DNA from: Streptomyces plumbidurans
GTDB lineage: Bacteria > Actinomycetota > Actinomycetes > Streptomycetales > Streptomycetaceae
Assembly: GCF_019857225.1 (NCBI RefSeq)
Contig: NZ_JAFJSY010000014.1
Coordinates: 1-64,000, forward strand
DNA length: 64,000 nt
Direction of reading: 5' to 3'
Part shown: piece by piece, positions 1 to 9,179 of the stretch
Layout of the letters: each line of letters opens with the position of its first letter
Position numbering within the stretch: position 1 is the first letter of the stretch
Notes under the pieces: generated by a model
What the model was told of the DNA's origin: nothing
What the model saw: only the letters and a program-made list of their open reading frames with translations
The model's database searches: none
Translations under genes and position numbers: made by a program

Positions 1-277
1 GCCGCGCGGCGGCGCGGCCCGCCGGCCGCTCGTCCGCGGACCCTGCGCCGGATTCGCCGTCCTCGGCGCTCTCGTCCTCGTCCCCGGCGTCGTAGGGGCT
101 CCGCGCGTCGCTGTGCCCGCCCTCGTGGCCCTCGTGCGCACCGCCCGCGCGCTCACCCGTGTACCCGGGCGCGCCGTCGCGCTCCGCGTTCGCGCGGAGT
201 TGTTCGACCTGCGCGCCGCACCCCGGACAGGCGAGGGCGCCATTCAGGTGCCGTCGGCACGGGTGGCAGTAGTCCAT
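1..277 (-). CDS. SCO2400-family zinc-ribbon-like protein, N-terminal part
   Basis: The reverse strand opens with ATG (275-277) and reads MDYCHPCRRHLNGALACPGCG. This gives two CxxC pairs (C4/C7 and C17/C20) typical of a small zinc ribbon. I recognise this opening from a Streptomyces family named after SCO2400. After the ribbon the chain becomes low-complexity and rich in Gly, Glu, Asp, Arg and Ala, as expected of a disordered linker. The gene runs off the left edge with no stop, so only about 92 codons are visible and the C-terminus is unknown. It is divergent from the sugar-acid dehydratase and shares a roughly 300-bp intergenic region with it. I know of no established function; zinc binding is inferred only from the cysteine spacing. 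Confidence 0.75.
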   Translation of the reverse strand, partial: MDYCHPCRRHLNGALACPGCGAQVEQLRANAERDGAPGYTGERAGGAHEGHEGGHSDARSPYDAGDEDESAEDGESGAGSADERPAGRAAAR

Positions 278-471
278 GACGCCGGAAGACTAAGTTCCTC
301 ACAGGCAACGTTCATAGTCACACCTGTGAAAGTTGTGTGCGGAACTATCCGTTCCGGCGCGGCGAGTTGAGGAATCCGGCAGGGCGTGTCGGGCATCTGC
401 CCCGATCGCACCGAAACCGCCGCCGGAAAGCGCATCGAAAGCAGTGTCGAAACCGTTATGCGTTCGACCCA

Positions 472-501
472 TTGACACCCCCGCCGCCCCGTCCTTACTG
501 T
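472..501 (+). promoter_or_regulatory. Probable promoter of the sugar-acid dehydratase
   Basis: TTGACA (472-477) and TACTGT (496-501) are separated by 18 bp, a good match to the HrdB/sigma-70 consensus. The start codon lies 75 bp downstream. The operator-like TTCGAA boxes begin about 11 bp after the -10, which places them over the likely transcription start, a repressor-type position. Confidence 0.6.
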
Positions 502-509
502 CACGCCAG

Positions 510-541
510 CATTTCGAACGTGTGACGAAATTTCGAACACA
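510..541 (+). promoter_or_regulatory. Operator A: two TTCGAA boxes before the dehydratase
   Basis: Two copies of TTCGAAC lie at 513-519 and 532-538. The second is embedded in the perfect palindrome CGAAATTTCG (526-535), flanked by GTGTGA on the left and AACACAC on the right. The same core recurs upstream of the U32-like gene, the oligosaccharide transporter, the iclR gene and, more weakly, the arabinanase. I infer binding by the IclR regulator encoded at 28089-28862. Confidence 0.6.
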
Positions 542-576
542 CTCATAGAGCCGTCGATCCGCGAGGGACAACTGCC

Positions 577-1734
577 GTGCGCATCACCGGAATCAGCACA
601 CACGTGGTCGGGACGCCCTGGCGCAACCTGACCTACGTCCAGGTGCACACCGACGAGGGGATCACGGGAGTCGGCGAGACCCGCATGCTGGGCCACACCG
701 ACGCGCTGATCGGCTATCTGCACGAGGCGGAGGCCAACCACATTCTGGGCTCCGACCCGTTCGCCGTGGAAGACCTGGTCCGCCGCATGAAGTACGGCGA
801 CTTCGGCCGGGCCGGCGAGATCGTGATGTCCGGTATCGCGGTGATCGAGACGGCCTGCTGGGACATCAAGGGCAAGGCTCTCGGCGTGCCCGTCTGGCAG
901 CTGCTGGGCGGCAGGGTGACCGACAGGGTCAAGGCGTACGCCAACGGCTGGTACACGACCGAGCGGACCCCCGAGGCGTATCACAAGGCCGCCCAGGGGG
1001 TCATGGAGCGCGGGTACAAGGCGCTGAAGATCGACCCCTTCGGGACCGGGCACTTCGAGCTCGACCACGAGCAGACCCTGTACGCCGTCTCGCTGATCGA
1101 GGCCGTGCGCGACGCCATCGGGCCCGAGGCCGAGCTGATGCTGGAGATGCACGGCCGGTTCTCCCCCGCGACCGCCGTCCGCCTCGCGCACGAACTCGCG
1201 CCCTTCAAGCCCGCCTGGCTGGAGGAGCCCGTACCGCCGGAGAACCTCAAGGCGCTTCAGAAGGTGGCCGCCAAGGTCGACATGCCGATCGCCACCGGTG
1301 AGCGGATTCACGATCGCATCGAGTTCCGCGAGCTGTTCGAGAACCAGGCCGTCGACATCATCCAGCCGGACGTCGGCCACATCGGCGGCATCTGGGAGAC
1401 CCGCAAGCTGGCCGCGACCGCCGAGACCCACTACATGCTCGTCGCGCCGCACAACGTCGGCGGCTCCGTGCTCACCGCCGCCTCGCTGCAGGTCGGCTTC
1501 ACCTCCCCCAACTTCAAGATCCTGGAGCACTTCAACGACTTCGCGGACGCGGAGATCAAGAAGGTCGTCAAGGGGGCGCCGCAGGTCGTGGACGGCTACT
1601 TCCACCTCTCGGACGCGCCCGGGCTCGGGGTCGAGCTCGACGTCGACGCGGCCGCCGAGTTCCCGCAGCAGCAGGCCCGGTTCGACCTGTGGGCGGACGG
1701 CTGGGAGCAGCGCAAGCCGAAGGACACGAAGTGA
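577..1734 (+). CDS. Enolase-superfamily sugar-acid dehydratase (mandelate racemase subgroup)
   Basis: This 385-residue protein has both domains of the mandelate racemase/galactonate dehydratase group. The likely metal ligands are E190 (in EMHGR), E216 or E217 (in LEEPV) and E242 (in TGER). D265 (in QPD) and H292 (in APH) form the Asp-His dyad, and a Lys pair sits at K148/K151. H192 in the MHGR motif matches the acid residue of D-galactonate dehydratases, so dehydration of an aldonic acid (galactonate or arabinonate type) to a 2-keto-3-deoxy acid is the expected reaction. Length fits the family (about 380). Start is GTG 577, preceded by GCGAGGGA. It is translationally coupled to the dehydrogenase that follows and lies under operator A. 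The exact substrate cannot be read from sequence. Confidence 0.85.
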   Translation: MRITGISTHVVGTPWRNLTYVQVHTDEGITGVGETRMLGHTDALIGYLHEAEANHILGSDPFAVEDLVRRMKYGDFGRAGEIVMSGIAVIETACWDIKGKALGVPVWQLLGGRVTDRVKAYANGWYTTERTPEAYHKAAQGVMERGYKALKIDPFGTGHFELDHEQTLYAVSLIEAVRDAIGPEAELMLEMHGRFSPATAVRLAHELAPFKPAWLEEPVPPENLKALQKVAAKVDMPIATGERIHDRIEFRELFENQAVDIIQPDVGHIGGIWETRKLAATAETHYMLVAPHNVGGSVLTAASLQVGFTSPNFKILEHFNDFADAEIKKVVKGAPQVVDGYFHLSDAPGLGVELDVDAAAEFPQQQARFDLWADGWEQRKPKDTK

Positions 1735-2735
1735 GCGGCGCCGTCGTCGTCGAGGGGCCCGGCGAGCACCGGCTGACCGCGCACACGCCCCGTGAGCCCG
1801 ACGCGGGCGAGGCGCTCGTCCGCGTGCACGCCGTCGGCATCTGCGGCAGCGACCGCGAGGTGTACCAGGGCAACCGGCCCGAGGGATACGTCCGTTACCC
1901 CCTCACCCCCGGCCACGAGTGGTCCGGGACGGTCGAGGCGGTGGGCGCCGGTGTGCCCTCGGCGCTCGTGGGCCGCAAGGTCGTCGGCGAGGGCTTCCGC
2001 AACTGCCAGGTGTGCGACCGCTGCCACGCGGGCGAGACCACGCTGTGCAGCGCCGGGTACGAGGAGACCGGGTTCACCCAGCCGGGCGCGATGGCCGGCA
2101 CGCTCACCCTCCCGGCGCGTCTGCTGCACGCCCTGCCCGACGACGCGGACCTGACCGCCGCCGCCCTGCTGGAGCCCGCCGCCTGCATCGCCGCCGCGGC
2201 GATCAAGGCCGACGCCCGGCCGGGCGAGCGGGTCGCGGTCGTCGGCACCGGCACGCTCGGCATGTTCGCCGTGCAGTTCCTGAAGGCCGGATCGCCGGCC
2301 GAGCTGCTGGTCGTCGGCACCCGCCCGGACCGCGAGCGGCTGTCGCGCACGTTCGGCGCGACCGACTTCCGCACCAGGGACCAGGAACTCCCGGGCGACT
2401 TCGACGTCGTGATCGAGACCGCCGGATCCGCGTCCGCCGCGCGCACGGCCGCCTCGCTGCTCAGGCGCGGCGGCCGGCTGGTCCTCACGGGCATCCCGGC
2501 GCCGGGCGCCGAGGGGCTCGACCCCACCGACCTGGTCGTACGGCAGCTGGAGGTGCACACCGTCTTCGGGGCACCGCCGGACGCCTGGGCGCACACGGTG
2601 CGGGTGTTCGGGGCCGGTCTGCTCGACCCGTTGCCGCTCGTCACCCACGAACTGCCGCTGGAGGAGTTCCCGCAGGCCATCGAGCTGGTCGGGTCCGGCG
2701 ATCCGAAGGTGGGCAAGGTGCTGCTCCGCCCCTAG
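1731..2735 (+). CDS. Zinc-dependent medium-chain dehydrogenase (sugar/alcohol dehydrogenase)
   Basis: This 334-residue MDR-superfamily enzyme starts at a GTG overlapping the upstream TGA by 4 bp (GTGA), implying translational coupling. Catalytic zinc residues are visible in GICGSD and GHE near residues 27-55. A structural zinc loop follows (four Cys in NCQVCDRCHAGETTLC), and a Rossmann motif VVGTGTLG binds NAD(P). Longer in-frame starts exist upstream but would overlap the dehydratase by 46 bp, so I prefer GTG 1731. Next to a sugar-acid dehydratase and under the same operator, it plausibly oxidises a sugar, aldonate or polyol in the same pathway. A strong inverted repeat immediately downstream ends this two-gene unit. 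Confidence 0.85.
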   Translation: MSGAVVVEGPGEHRLTAHTPREPDAGEALVRVHAVGICGSDREVYQGNRPEGYVRYPLTPGHEWSGTVEAVGAGVPSALVGRKVVGEGFRNCQVCDRCHAGETTLCSAGYEETGFTQPGAMAGTLTLPARLLHALPDDADLTAAALLEPAACIAAAAIKADARPGERVAVVGTGTLGMFAVQFLKAGSPAELLVVGTRPDRERLSRTFGATDFRTRDQELPGDFDVVIETAGSASAARTAASLLRRGGRLVLTGIPAPGAEGLDPTDLVVRQLEVHTVFGAPPDAWAHTVRVFGAGLLDPLPLVTHELPLEEFPQAIELVGSGDPKVGKVLLRP

Positions 2736-2737
2736 CC

Positions 2738-2782
2738 GTACGCCGGTACGGGGGCGACCTGACGGCCCCCGTACCGGCGTAC
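2738..2782 (+). terminator. Strong hairpin terminator after the dehydrogenase
   Basis: A perfect 18-bp inverted repeat (2738-2755 and 2765-2782) with a 9-nt loop begins three bases after the dehydrogenase stop codon. There is no T-run, which is usual for Streptomyces terminators. It separates the dehydratase-dehydrogenase unit from the U32-like gene, which has its own operator box. Confidence 0.85.
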
Positions 2783-2818
2783 ACCCAAGACGTTTTCCTG
2801 CCCCGAGCCGCGAACCTT

Positions 2819-2836
2819 GTCCGAAATATCGAACAC
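2819..2836 (+). promoter_or_regulatory. Operator B before the U32-like gene
   Basis: The sequence GTCCGAAATATCGAACAC matches the GAAATWTCGAACA core seen at operators A, C and D. It sits only about 13 bp before the start codon, just 5' of the AAGGAC ribosome binding site. A half-site CGAAC lies about 10 bp upstream. I see no clear -35/-10 pair between the terminator and this box. Confidence 0.5.
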
Positions 2837-2848
2837 GAAGGACAGCTT

Positions 2849-3817
2849 GTGACGACCGACGCTTCCGCCACGGCGGCCCGCCGACCCGGTGAGCAGGTGC
2901 TCTCCGCGCTCGGTCTGGGTGCGCCCGCCCTCGACCCCGCCGACGCCTCGCCGCACACCTTCCCCGGCGGTGGCCGCTGGCGCACCGAGATCCCCTCGTG
3001 CGAGGGTCCCGAGGCGCTGGCCGTCGTGCTCAAGGAGTCCTCCCGTCTGGACGTGCCGATCCACCGGATCAGCCAGGGCAGCGGTGTGTGGATGCTGACC
3101 GACGCCGAGATCACCGAGATGGTCGAGGCCACGGCCGAACGCGACATCGAGCTCTGCCTGTTCACCGGACCGCGCGGCACCTGGGACACCGGCGGCTCGG
3201 TGCGCTCCGACTCACGCGGGGCCGGACTGCGCGCACGCGGCCACGACGCCCTCGCCGGATGCGTCGAAGACGCCGTCCGCGCAACGGAGTTGGGCGTCAA
3301 GTGCCTGCTCGTCGCCGACGAGGGCGTGCTGTGGACGCTGCACCGGGCGCGCACCGCCGGGATCATCCCGGCCGGCACCACGCTGAAGGTCTCCGCACTC
3401 GTCGGGCCGGTCAACCCGGCCTCGTACGCGGTCGTCGAGCACCTGGGCGCCGACTCGATCAACGTGCCCAGCGACCTGACGCTCAGTCACCTCACCGAGA
3501 TACGGCGGGTCTCCGCCGCCCCCATGGACATGTACATCGAGGCCCCCGACGACCTCGGCGGCTACGTCCGGATGTACGAGGTCGCCGAGCTGATCCGGCG
3601 CGGCGCACCGCTCTATCTGAAGTTCGGTCTGTCCAAGGCTCCCGGCATCTACCCGTGGGGCACCCATCTGCGGGACGTGACCCTGGACACCGCCCGGGAG
3701 CGGGTGCGGCGCGGCCGTCTCGCTCTCGATCTGCTCGCCCGGCACGGTGCGGACGGCGACATGGCGCCGCTCGGCTCCCGGCTGCCCGGACCGCTCAACC
3801 GCTTTCCCGCCCAGTAG
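2849..3817 (+). CDS. U32-like TIM-barrel protein of a sugar catabolic locus
   Basis: The start is GTG 2849 after AAGGAC, giving 322 residues. Alternating hydrophobic strands and helices ([63 protein letters not shown]) look like a beta/alpha barrel. The overall character resembles proteins annotated as peptidase family U32, although I see no protease motif. It lies between a sugar oxidation pair and a monosaccharide ABC transporter, and carries the same TTCGAA-type operator, so a role in sugar-acid metabolism is likelier than proteolysis. The 2-keto-3-deoxy-acid cleavage step is otherwise missing in this window, so an aldolase-like activity is a hypothesis only. Confidence 0.6.
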   Translation: MTTDASATAARRPGEQVLSALGLGAPALDPADASPHTFPGGGRWRTEIPSCEGPEALAVVLKESSRLDVPIHRISQGSGVWMLTDAEITEMVEATAERDIELCLFTGPRGTWDTGGSVRSDSRGAGLRARGHDALAGCVEDAVRATELGVKCLLVADEGVLWTLHRARTAGIIPAGTTLKVSALVGPVNPASYAVVEHLGADSINVPSDLTLSHLTEIRRVSAAPMDMYIEAPDDLGGYVRMYEVAELIRRGAPLYLKFGLSKAPGIYPWGTHLRDVTLDTARERVRRGRLALDLLARHGADGDMAPLGSRLPGPLNRFPAQ

Positions 3818-3878
3818 CCCCTTGCCGGGTCCAACAAGCCGTCAACGACGACACGAACCACGAACAAGGAATGGTCAC

Positions 3879-4985
3879 ATGCGCACTCGTAGAAGCGCCC
3901 TTGCCCTCATAGCCGGAGCCGCCTCCCTCGCTCTCACGCTGTCCGCCTGCGGGCAGGACAGTGAGGGCGGGAGCAAAGAGGACAAGGGCAGCGCCAAGGG
4001 CGGCACCATCGGCATCGCCATGCCCACCAAGTCGTCCGAGCGCTGGATCGCGGACGGCAACAACGTCGTCAAGAACCTCAAGGCCAAGGGCTACAAGACC
4101 AAGCTGGTCTACGGCGAGGACGACCCCGACCAGCAGGTCTCGCAGATCGAGAACCTGATCACGCAGGGCGTCAAGGGCCTGATCGTCGCGGCCATCGACA
4201 ACAAGTCGCTGAACAACGTGCTGCAGCAGGCCGCCGACGCCAAGATCCCGGTGATCGCCTACGACCGGCTGATCCTCGGCACGAAGAACGTCGACTACTA
4301 CGCGTCCTTCGACAACACCAAGGTCGGCGAGCTGCAGGCCAGCTACATCGTCGACAAGCTGGGCCTGAAGAACGGCAAAGGCCCGTTCAACATCGAGCTG
4401 TTCGCCGGCTCCAACGACGACAACAACACCAAGTACTTCTTCAACGGCGCCATGAGCGTGCTGCAGCCCTACATCGACAAGAAGAAACTCGTCGTCAAGT
4501 CCGGCCAGACCAAGCTCAATCAGGTCACGACGCTGCGCTGGGACGGCGCCACCGCGCAGAAGCGCATGGAGGACATCCTCACCTCGACCTACGGCAGCGC
4601 CAAGGTCGACGCGGTCCTCTCGCCGTACGACGGCATCTCCATCGGTGTCCTCGCCGCCCTGAAGTCGGACGGTTACGGCCACTCCAACAAGCCGCTGCCC
4701 GTCATCACCGGCCAGGACGCCGAGCTCGCCTCCGTGAAGTCGATCATCGCGGGCCAGCAGACGCAGACCGTCTACAAGGACACCCGCAAGCTCGCCGACG
4801 TCGCCTCGAACATGGTCGACGACGTGCTCAACGGCAAGAAGCCCGAGGTCAACGACACCAAGACGTACGACAACGGCACCAAGGTCGTCCCGGCCATGCT
4901 GCTGCAGCCAGTGAGCGTCGACAAGACCAACTACACCAAGGAACTGGTCGACACCGGCTACTACAAGGCCAGCGAGCTGCAGTAG
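3879..4985 (+). CDS. chvE: Multiple-monosaccharide ABC transporter substrate-binding lipoprotein (ChvE-like)
   Basis: This 368-residue periplasmic-binding-type protein has an N-terminal lipoprotein signal: Arg-rich n-region, hydrophobic core, and lipobox L21-S22-A23 with acylated C24. It continues with [15 protein letters not shown], the ChvE/xylose-binding opening, then the fold I sugar-binding segments [18 protein letters not shown] and PVIAYDRLI. ChvE proteins bind arabinose, galactose, glucose and xylose. The start is ATG 3879 with AAGGAA upstream. It is the first gene of a binding protein-ATPase-permease-epimerase set, 61 bp after the U32-like gene. It probably captures aldoses at the outer face of the membrane. 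Confidence 0.9.
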   Translation: MRTRRSALALIAGAASLALTLSACGQDSEGGSKEDKGSAKGGTIGIAMPTKSSERWIADGNNVVKNLKAKGYKTKLVYGEDDPDQQVSQIENLITQGVKGLIVAAIDNKSLNNVLQQAADAKIPVIAYDRLILGTKNVDYYASFDNTKVGELQASYIVDKLGLKNGKGPFNIELFAGSNDDNNTKYFFNGAMSVLQPYIDKKKLVVKSGQTKLNQVTTLRWDGATAQKRMEDILTSTYGSAKVDAVLSPYDGISIGVLAALKSDGYGHSNKPLPVITGQDAELASVKSIIAGQQTQTVYKDTRKLADVASNMVDDVLNGKKPEVNDTKTYDNGTKVVPAMLLQPVSVDKTNYTKELVDTGYYKASELQ

Positions 4986-4991
4986 TCCCGC

Positions 4992-5009
4992 CGGCCGGTA
5001 CATCGGCCG
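4992..5009 (+). terminator. Small hairpin between binding protein and ATPase genes
   Basis: CGGCCG arms (4992-4997 and 5004-5009) flank a 6-nt loop directly after the binding-protein stop codon. Such hairpins often stabilise the upstream message and lower downstream expression in ABC operons. Six base pairs is weak evidence, so this is tentative. Confidence 0.35.
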
Positions 5010-5035
5010 TTCCTCCTTAGTGAAAGGGCACGACC

Positions 5036-6586
5036 ATGGCGGGACCCGTCCTGGAAATGCGCTCGATCGTCAAGACCTTTCCCGGTGTGAAGGCGCTGTC
5101 GGACGTCACGTTGACGGTCCGTCAGGGCGAGGTCCATGCCATCTGCGGTGAGAACGGCGCCGGAAAGTCCACCTTGATGAAGGTGCTCTCCGGCGTCCAT
5201 CCGCACGGCAGCTACGAGGGCGACATCCTCTTCGAGGGTGAGACCTGCGAGTTCAAGGACATCCGGGCGAGCGAGCAGCACGGCATCGTGATCATCCATC
5301 AGGAGCTGGCGCTCGTGCCGTTCCTGTCGATCGCCGAGAACATCTTCCTCGGCAACGAGCACGCGAGGCGCGGGCTGATCGACTGGAAGGAGACGCTCAA
5401 GCACGCCACCGAACTGCTGCGCCGGGTCGGTCTGACCGACCACCCGGAGACCCGGATCGCCGACATCGGCGTGGGCAAGCAGCAGCTGGTGGAGATCGCC
5501 AAGGCGCTGTCGAAGAAGGTGAAGCTGCTCATCCTCGACGAGCCGACGGCGGCGCTCAACGACGAGGACAGCGGCAAACTCCTCGATCTCATCCTGGAGT
5601 TGAAGAAGCAGGGCATCACCTCGATCATCATCTCCCACAAGCTGAACGAGATCCGCCGGGTCGCCGACTCGGTGACGATCCTGCGCGACGGCAGGTCCAT
5701 CGAGACCCTCGACGTCAAGGCGCCGGAGACCACCGAGGACCGGATCATCTCGGGCATGGTCGGCCGCGACCTCGACCACCGCTTCCCCGAGCGCACCCCG
5801 TTCGAGGGCGAGACGGACGCGGCCCCGGCCCTGGAGATCCGCAACTGGACCGTGCACCATCCCATCGACCAGCAGCGCAAGGTCGTCGACGACGTGTCGA
5901 TCCATGTGCGCCGCGGGGAGATCGTCGGCATCGCGGGCCTGATGGGCGCGGGGCGCACCGAGCTGGCCATGAGCGTCTTCGGGCGCACCTACGGCCGGCA
6001 CGCGGGCGGCACGGTCCTCAAGGACGGCCGGGAGATCCGCACGAAGACCGTCTCCGAGGCGGTCCGGAACGGCATCGCGTACGTCACCGAGGACCGCAAG
6101 CACTACGGCCTCAACCTCATCGACACCATCAACCGCAATATCTCGCTGACCGCGCTGAACAAGGTCGCGAGCCGCGGTGTGGTCGACGAGCACGAGGAGC
6201 GCAAGGTCGCCGAGCGCTTCCGCAAGTCGATGAACATCAAGGCGCCGACCGTCTTCGAGCCGGTGGGCAAGCTGTCCGGCGGCAACCAGCAGAAGGTCGT
6301 CCTCAGCAAGTGGATCTTCGCGGGTCCCGAGGTGCTGATCCTGGACGAGCCGACGCGCGGCATCGACGTGGGCGCCAAGTACGAGATCTACACGGTCATC
6401 GACCGACTGGCCGCCGAGGGCAAGGCGGTCGTCTTCATCTCCTCCGAGCTGCCGGAGCTGCTCGGCATGTGCGACCGCATCTACACCATGGCCGCCGGGC
6501 GGCTGACGGGCGAGGTCCCGCGGGCCGAGGCCACGCAGGAAGTGCTGATGCGCCAGATGACGAAGGACAAAGAGGTAACCCGATGA
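5036..6586 (+). CDS. mmsA: Multiple-monosaccharide ABC transporter ATPase (two nucleotide-binding domains)
   Basis: This 516-residue protein carries two fused ABC domains, as in the GguA/XylG/MmsA class. The first has Walker [10 protein letters not shown] (about residue 38), a Q-loop, and Walker [12 protein letters not shown]. The second has the degenerate Walker [10 protein letters not shown] typical of the second domain, the signature LSGGNQQKV and Walker [12 protein letters not shown]. It energises sugar uptake by the adjacent permease. The start is ATG 5036 after GAAAGGG. The stop overlaps the permease start by 4 bp. The binding protein lies about 50 bp upstream. Confidence 0.93.
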   Translation: MAGPVLEMRSIVKTFPGVKALSDVTLTVRQGEVHAICGENGAGKSTLMKVLSGVHPHGSYEGDILFEGETCEFKDIRASEQHGIVIIHQELALVPFLSIAENIFLGNEHARRGLIDWKETLKHATELLRRVGLTDHPETRIADIGVGKQQLVEIAKALSKKVKLLILDEPTAALNDEDSGKLLDLILELKKQGITSIIISHKLNEIRRVADSVTILRDGRSIETLDVKAPETTEDRIISGMVGRDLDHRFPERTPFEGETDAAPALEIRNWTVHHPIDQQRKVVDDVSIHVRRGEIVGIAGLMGAGRTELAMSVFGRTYGRHAGGTVLKDGREIRTKTVSEAVRNGIAYVTEDRKHYGLNLIDTINRNISLTALNKVASRGVVDEHEERKVAERFRKSMNIKAPTVFEPVGKLSGGNQQKVVLSKWIFAGPEVLILDEPTRGIDVGAKYEIYTVIDRLAAEGKAVVFISSELPELLGMCDRIYTMAAGRLTGEVPRAEATQEVLMRQMTKDKEVTR

Positions 6587-7830
6587 GCACGGATGTGACG
6601 GACAAGCTCCCGGCCTCGGCGCCGCCCGGCAGGAGCGGTGGGCCGAGCGCGGGCGGCGGACTGCTGCAGCTGGTCCTCGGCGGTCTGCGCCGGAACATGC
6701 GGCAGTACGGCATGCTGATCGCGCTCGGCCTGATCGTGGTCCTGTTCCAGGTGTGGACCGGCGGCGATCTGCTGCTGCCGCGCAACGTCTCCAACCTGGT
6801 GCTGCAGAACAGCTACATCCTGATCCTCGCGATCGGCATGATGCTGGTGATCATCGCGGGCCATATCGACCTGTCGGTCGGATCGCTCACGGCGTTCGTG
6901 GGCGCGTTCGCGGCCGTGCTGACGGTCCAGCACGGCGTGGCCTGGCCCGTCGCCCTGGTGCTGTGCCTGCTGGTGGGCGCGGTCGCGGGCTCCCTGCAGG
7001 GCTTCATGATCGCCTACTGGGGCATACCGTCGTTCATCGTCACCCTCGCCGGGATGCTGCTCTTCCGCGGTCTGACGGAGATCTTTTTGCAGGGCCAGAC
7101 CCTCGGCCCGTTCCCGAACGGGCTGCAGAAGCTCGGCAACGGCTTCCTGCCGGAGGTCGGCCCGGACACCAACTACCACAACCTCACCCTGCTGCTGGGC
7201 CTGGTCCTGCTGGCCTTCGTCATCTACCAGGAGGTCCGCGACCGCAGGCGCGAGCAGGAGTTCTCGCTCGACGTCCTGCCGCGCAACGCCTTCCTGCTGA
7301 AGCTGGTCGCCATCGCCGCCGCGGTCCTGGCGGTCACGATGCTGCTCGCCAGCTACCAGGGCGCGCCGATCATCCTGATCATCCTCGGTGTGCTGGTGGT
7401 CGGTTACGGCTACGTCATGCGCAACGCGGTCTTCGGCCGTCACATCTACGCGATCGGCGGCAACCTGCCGGCGGCGAAGCTGTCCGGCGTCAAGGACAAG
7501 AAGGTCACCTTCCTTGTCTTCCTGAACATGGGCGTGCTCGCGGCCCTGGCGGGTCTGGTGGTCGCCGCCCGTCTGAACGCGGCATCTCCGAAGGCGGGCC
7601 TGAACTTCGAACTCGAGGCCATCGCCTCGTCGTTCATCGGTGGCGCGTCCATGAGCGGCGGTGTGGGAACCGTCCTCGGCGCGATCATCGGTGGCCTCGT
7701 CCTCGGCGTGCTGAACAACGGCATGAACCTCCTCAGCGTCGGCACCGACTGGCAACAGGTCATCAAGGGCCTCGCCCTGCTGGCCGCGGTCGGCTTCGAT
7801 GTGTGGAACAAGCGCAAGTCCGGTTCGTAA
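6583..7830 (+). CDS. mmsB: Multiple-monosaccharide ABC transporter permease
   Basis: This 415-residue BPD_transp_2-family membrane protein starts at ATG 6583, overlapping the ATPase stop (ATGA). There are about ten hydrophobic segments, including [40 protein letters not shown] (the family signature GHIDLSVGS) and [25 protein letters not shown] near the C-terminus. A central charged loop (about residues 205-225, [11 protein letters not shown]) is typical of the GguB/XylH branch. It forms the transmembrane channel for the ChvE-like/MmsA system. The epimerase gene follows 57 bp downstream. Confidence 0.92.
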   Translation: MSTDVTDKLPASAPPGRSGGPSAGGGLLQLVLGGLRRNMRQYGMLIALGLIVVLFQVWTGGDLLLPRNVSNLVLQNSYILILAIGMMLVIIAGHIDLSVGSLTAFVGAFAAVLTVQHGVAWPVALVLCLLVGAVAGSLQGFMIAYWGIPSFIVTLAGMLLFRGLTEIFLQGQTLGPFPNGLQKLGNGFLPEVGPDTNYHNLTLLLGLVLLAFVIYQEVRDRRREQEFSLDVLPRNAFLLKLVAIAAAVLAVTMLLASYQGAPIILIILGVLVVGYGYVMRNAVFGRHIYAIGGNLPAAKLSGVKDKKVTFLVFLNMGVLAALAGLVVAARLNAASPKAGLNFELEAIASSFIGGASMSGGVGTVLGAIIGGLVLGVLNNGMNLLSVGTDWQQVIKGLALLAAVGFDVWNKRKSGS

Positions 7831-7887
7831 GTCAGCGCGGGCCCCGTCCTCGCGGCGGGGTCCCACCCCTTCACGGGAGCGGCACAC

Positions 7888-9042
7888 ATGGAACTGAACA
7901 GACGCTCAGTCATCGCAGGAGCCGCGGCGGCAGGTATCGCCGCGACCACGCTCGGCACGGGCACCGCACAGGCCTCCTCGAACGGCCGGGGGCCGGTGAA
8001 GGAGCTCTTCGGCAAGCTCGACGACGGCACCAAGGTCTACCGCTGGTCCCTGCAGAACGGCGGCACCCGGCTGAAGGTCCTCTCCTACGGCGGCATCATC
8101 CAGTCCCTGGAGATCCCCGACCGGCACGGCCGCTACGCCAATGTCTCGCTCGGCTACGACAACCTCGCGGCCTATGTCGTCGGCACCACCTACTTCGGCG
8201 CCACGATCGGCCGCTACGGCAACCGCATCGCCAAGGGCCAGTTCACCCTGGACGGCAAGAAGTACCAGCTCAGCGTCAACGACGGGGTGAACAGCCTGCA
8301 CGGCGGCGCCAAGGGCTTCAACACCAAGGTGTGGGACGTCGAGGGGTTCACGTCCGGCTCCGACGTCGGCCTGCACCTGTACTACACCAGCGTCGACGGC
8401 GAGATGGGCTACCCCGGCACGCTGCGCACCAAGGTCACCTTCACGCTCGACCGGCACGGTGACTGGCGCATCGACTACGAGGCCACCACCGACAAGCCGA
8501 CCGTCGTCAACCTCACCAACCACACGTACTGGAACCTCGCCGGCGAGGGCACGGGAACGATCGAGGACCACGAGCTCACGATCGCCGCGTCCCGCTACAC
8601 GCCCACCGACTCGGGCCTGATCCCCACCGGCGAACTGGCGAAGGTCGCGGGCACCCCCTTCGACTTCCGCGGCGGCAAGCCGATCGGCCGCGACATCCGC
8701 GCGGGTCACCCCCAGCAGGTGCAGGCCAAGGGCTTCGACCACAACTGGGTCCTGGACAAGGGCGTCACGTCGCGGCCCGAGCACATCGCGACCCTGCGCG
8801 ACCCGCGCTCCGGCCGCACCCTGAGGATCGCCACGGACCAGCCGGGGCTGCAGTTCTACTCCGGCAACTTCCTCGACGGCACCCTCGTCGGCACCTCCGG
8901 CCGCACCTACCGGCAGGGCGACGGACTGGCTCTGGAGACCCAGCACTTCCCGGACTCCCCGAACGAGCCGTCCTTCCCGTCGACCGTGCTCCGACCTGGG
9001 CAGACGTACCGCACGACGACGATCCACTCGTTCAGCGCGTGA
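7888..9042 (+). CDS. Exported aldose 1-epimerase (mutarotase)
   Basis: This 384-residue protein has an apparent Tat signal peptide: N-R-R-S-V-I-A followed by an alanine-rich hydrophobic core to about residue 31. The aldose epimerase fold follows, with NRIAKGQF, DGVNSLHGGAKGF (general-acid His region), NLTNHTYWNLAG (second His motif) and the C-terminal LALETQHFPDSPN with the catalytic Glu. Interconversion of alpha and beta anomers outside the membrane would supply the preferred anomer to the ChvE-like binding protein encoded in the same cluster. The start ATG 7888 has GGGAGCGG upstream. A strong terminator 50 bp downstream closes the operon. Confidence 0.9.
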   Translation: MELNRRSVIAGAAAAGIAATTLGTGTAQASSNGRGPVKELFGKLDDGTKVYRWSLQNGGTRLKVLSYGGIIQSLEIPDRHGRYANVSLGYDNLAAYVVGTTYFGATIGRYGNRIAKGQFTLDGKKYQLSVNDGVNSLHGGAKGFNTKVWDVEGFTSGSDVGLHLYYTSVDGEMGYPGTLRTKVTFTLDRHGDWRIDYEATTDKPTVVNLTNHTYWNLAGEGTGTIEDHELTIAASRYTPTDSGLIPTGELAKVAGTPFDFRGGKPIGRDIRAGHPQQVQAKGFDHNWVLDKGVTSRPEHIATLRDPRSGRTLRIATDQPGLQFYSGNFLDGTLVGTSGRTYRQGDGLALETQHFPDSPNEPSFPSTVLRPGQTYRTTTIHSFSA

Positions 9043-9094
9043 CGTCATACTTCCTTCACATCCGTTGAACAGCGCCACCGCAGTCTCCGTATGT

Positions 9095-9130
9095 AAGGGC
9101 GGCCCGCGCTCCCCCGCGCGGGCCGCCCTT
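9095..9130 (+). terminator. Hairpin terminator closing the monosaccharide operon
   Basis: A perfect 15-bp inverted repeat (9095-9109 and 9116-9130, arm AAGGGCGGCCCGCGC) with a 6-nt loop lies 52 bp after the epimerase stop and 50 bp before the aminotransferase start. It very likely terminates the sugar-transport transcript. Confidence 0.85.
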
Positions 9131-9179
9131 GCACGACGGGTCCGAAGTCCCCGGCGGACCCGCCCCATACGGAGGTTCC

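Larger units (their letters stand above)
278..576. other. Divergent intergenic region
   Basis: This non-coding stretch lies between the SCO2400-like gene and the dehydratase. It contains an inverted repeat CACAGG (300-305) / CCTGTG (323-328), a short dyad CGGAAC-TATCC-GTTCCG (340-356), and near the dehydratase a good sigma-70-like promoter followed by two TTCGAA boxes, listed separately. No open reading frame in it looks like a gene. The two dyads near 300-356 could serve the leftward gene, but I cannot assign a regulator. Confidence 0.5.

Noticed and set aside
7839..7864. A GC hairpin between the permease and the epimerase
   Set aside because: The stem (GGGCCCCG with CGGGGTCCC) needs a bulge and is short; it is too weak to call a terminator within an apparent operon.
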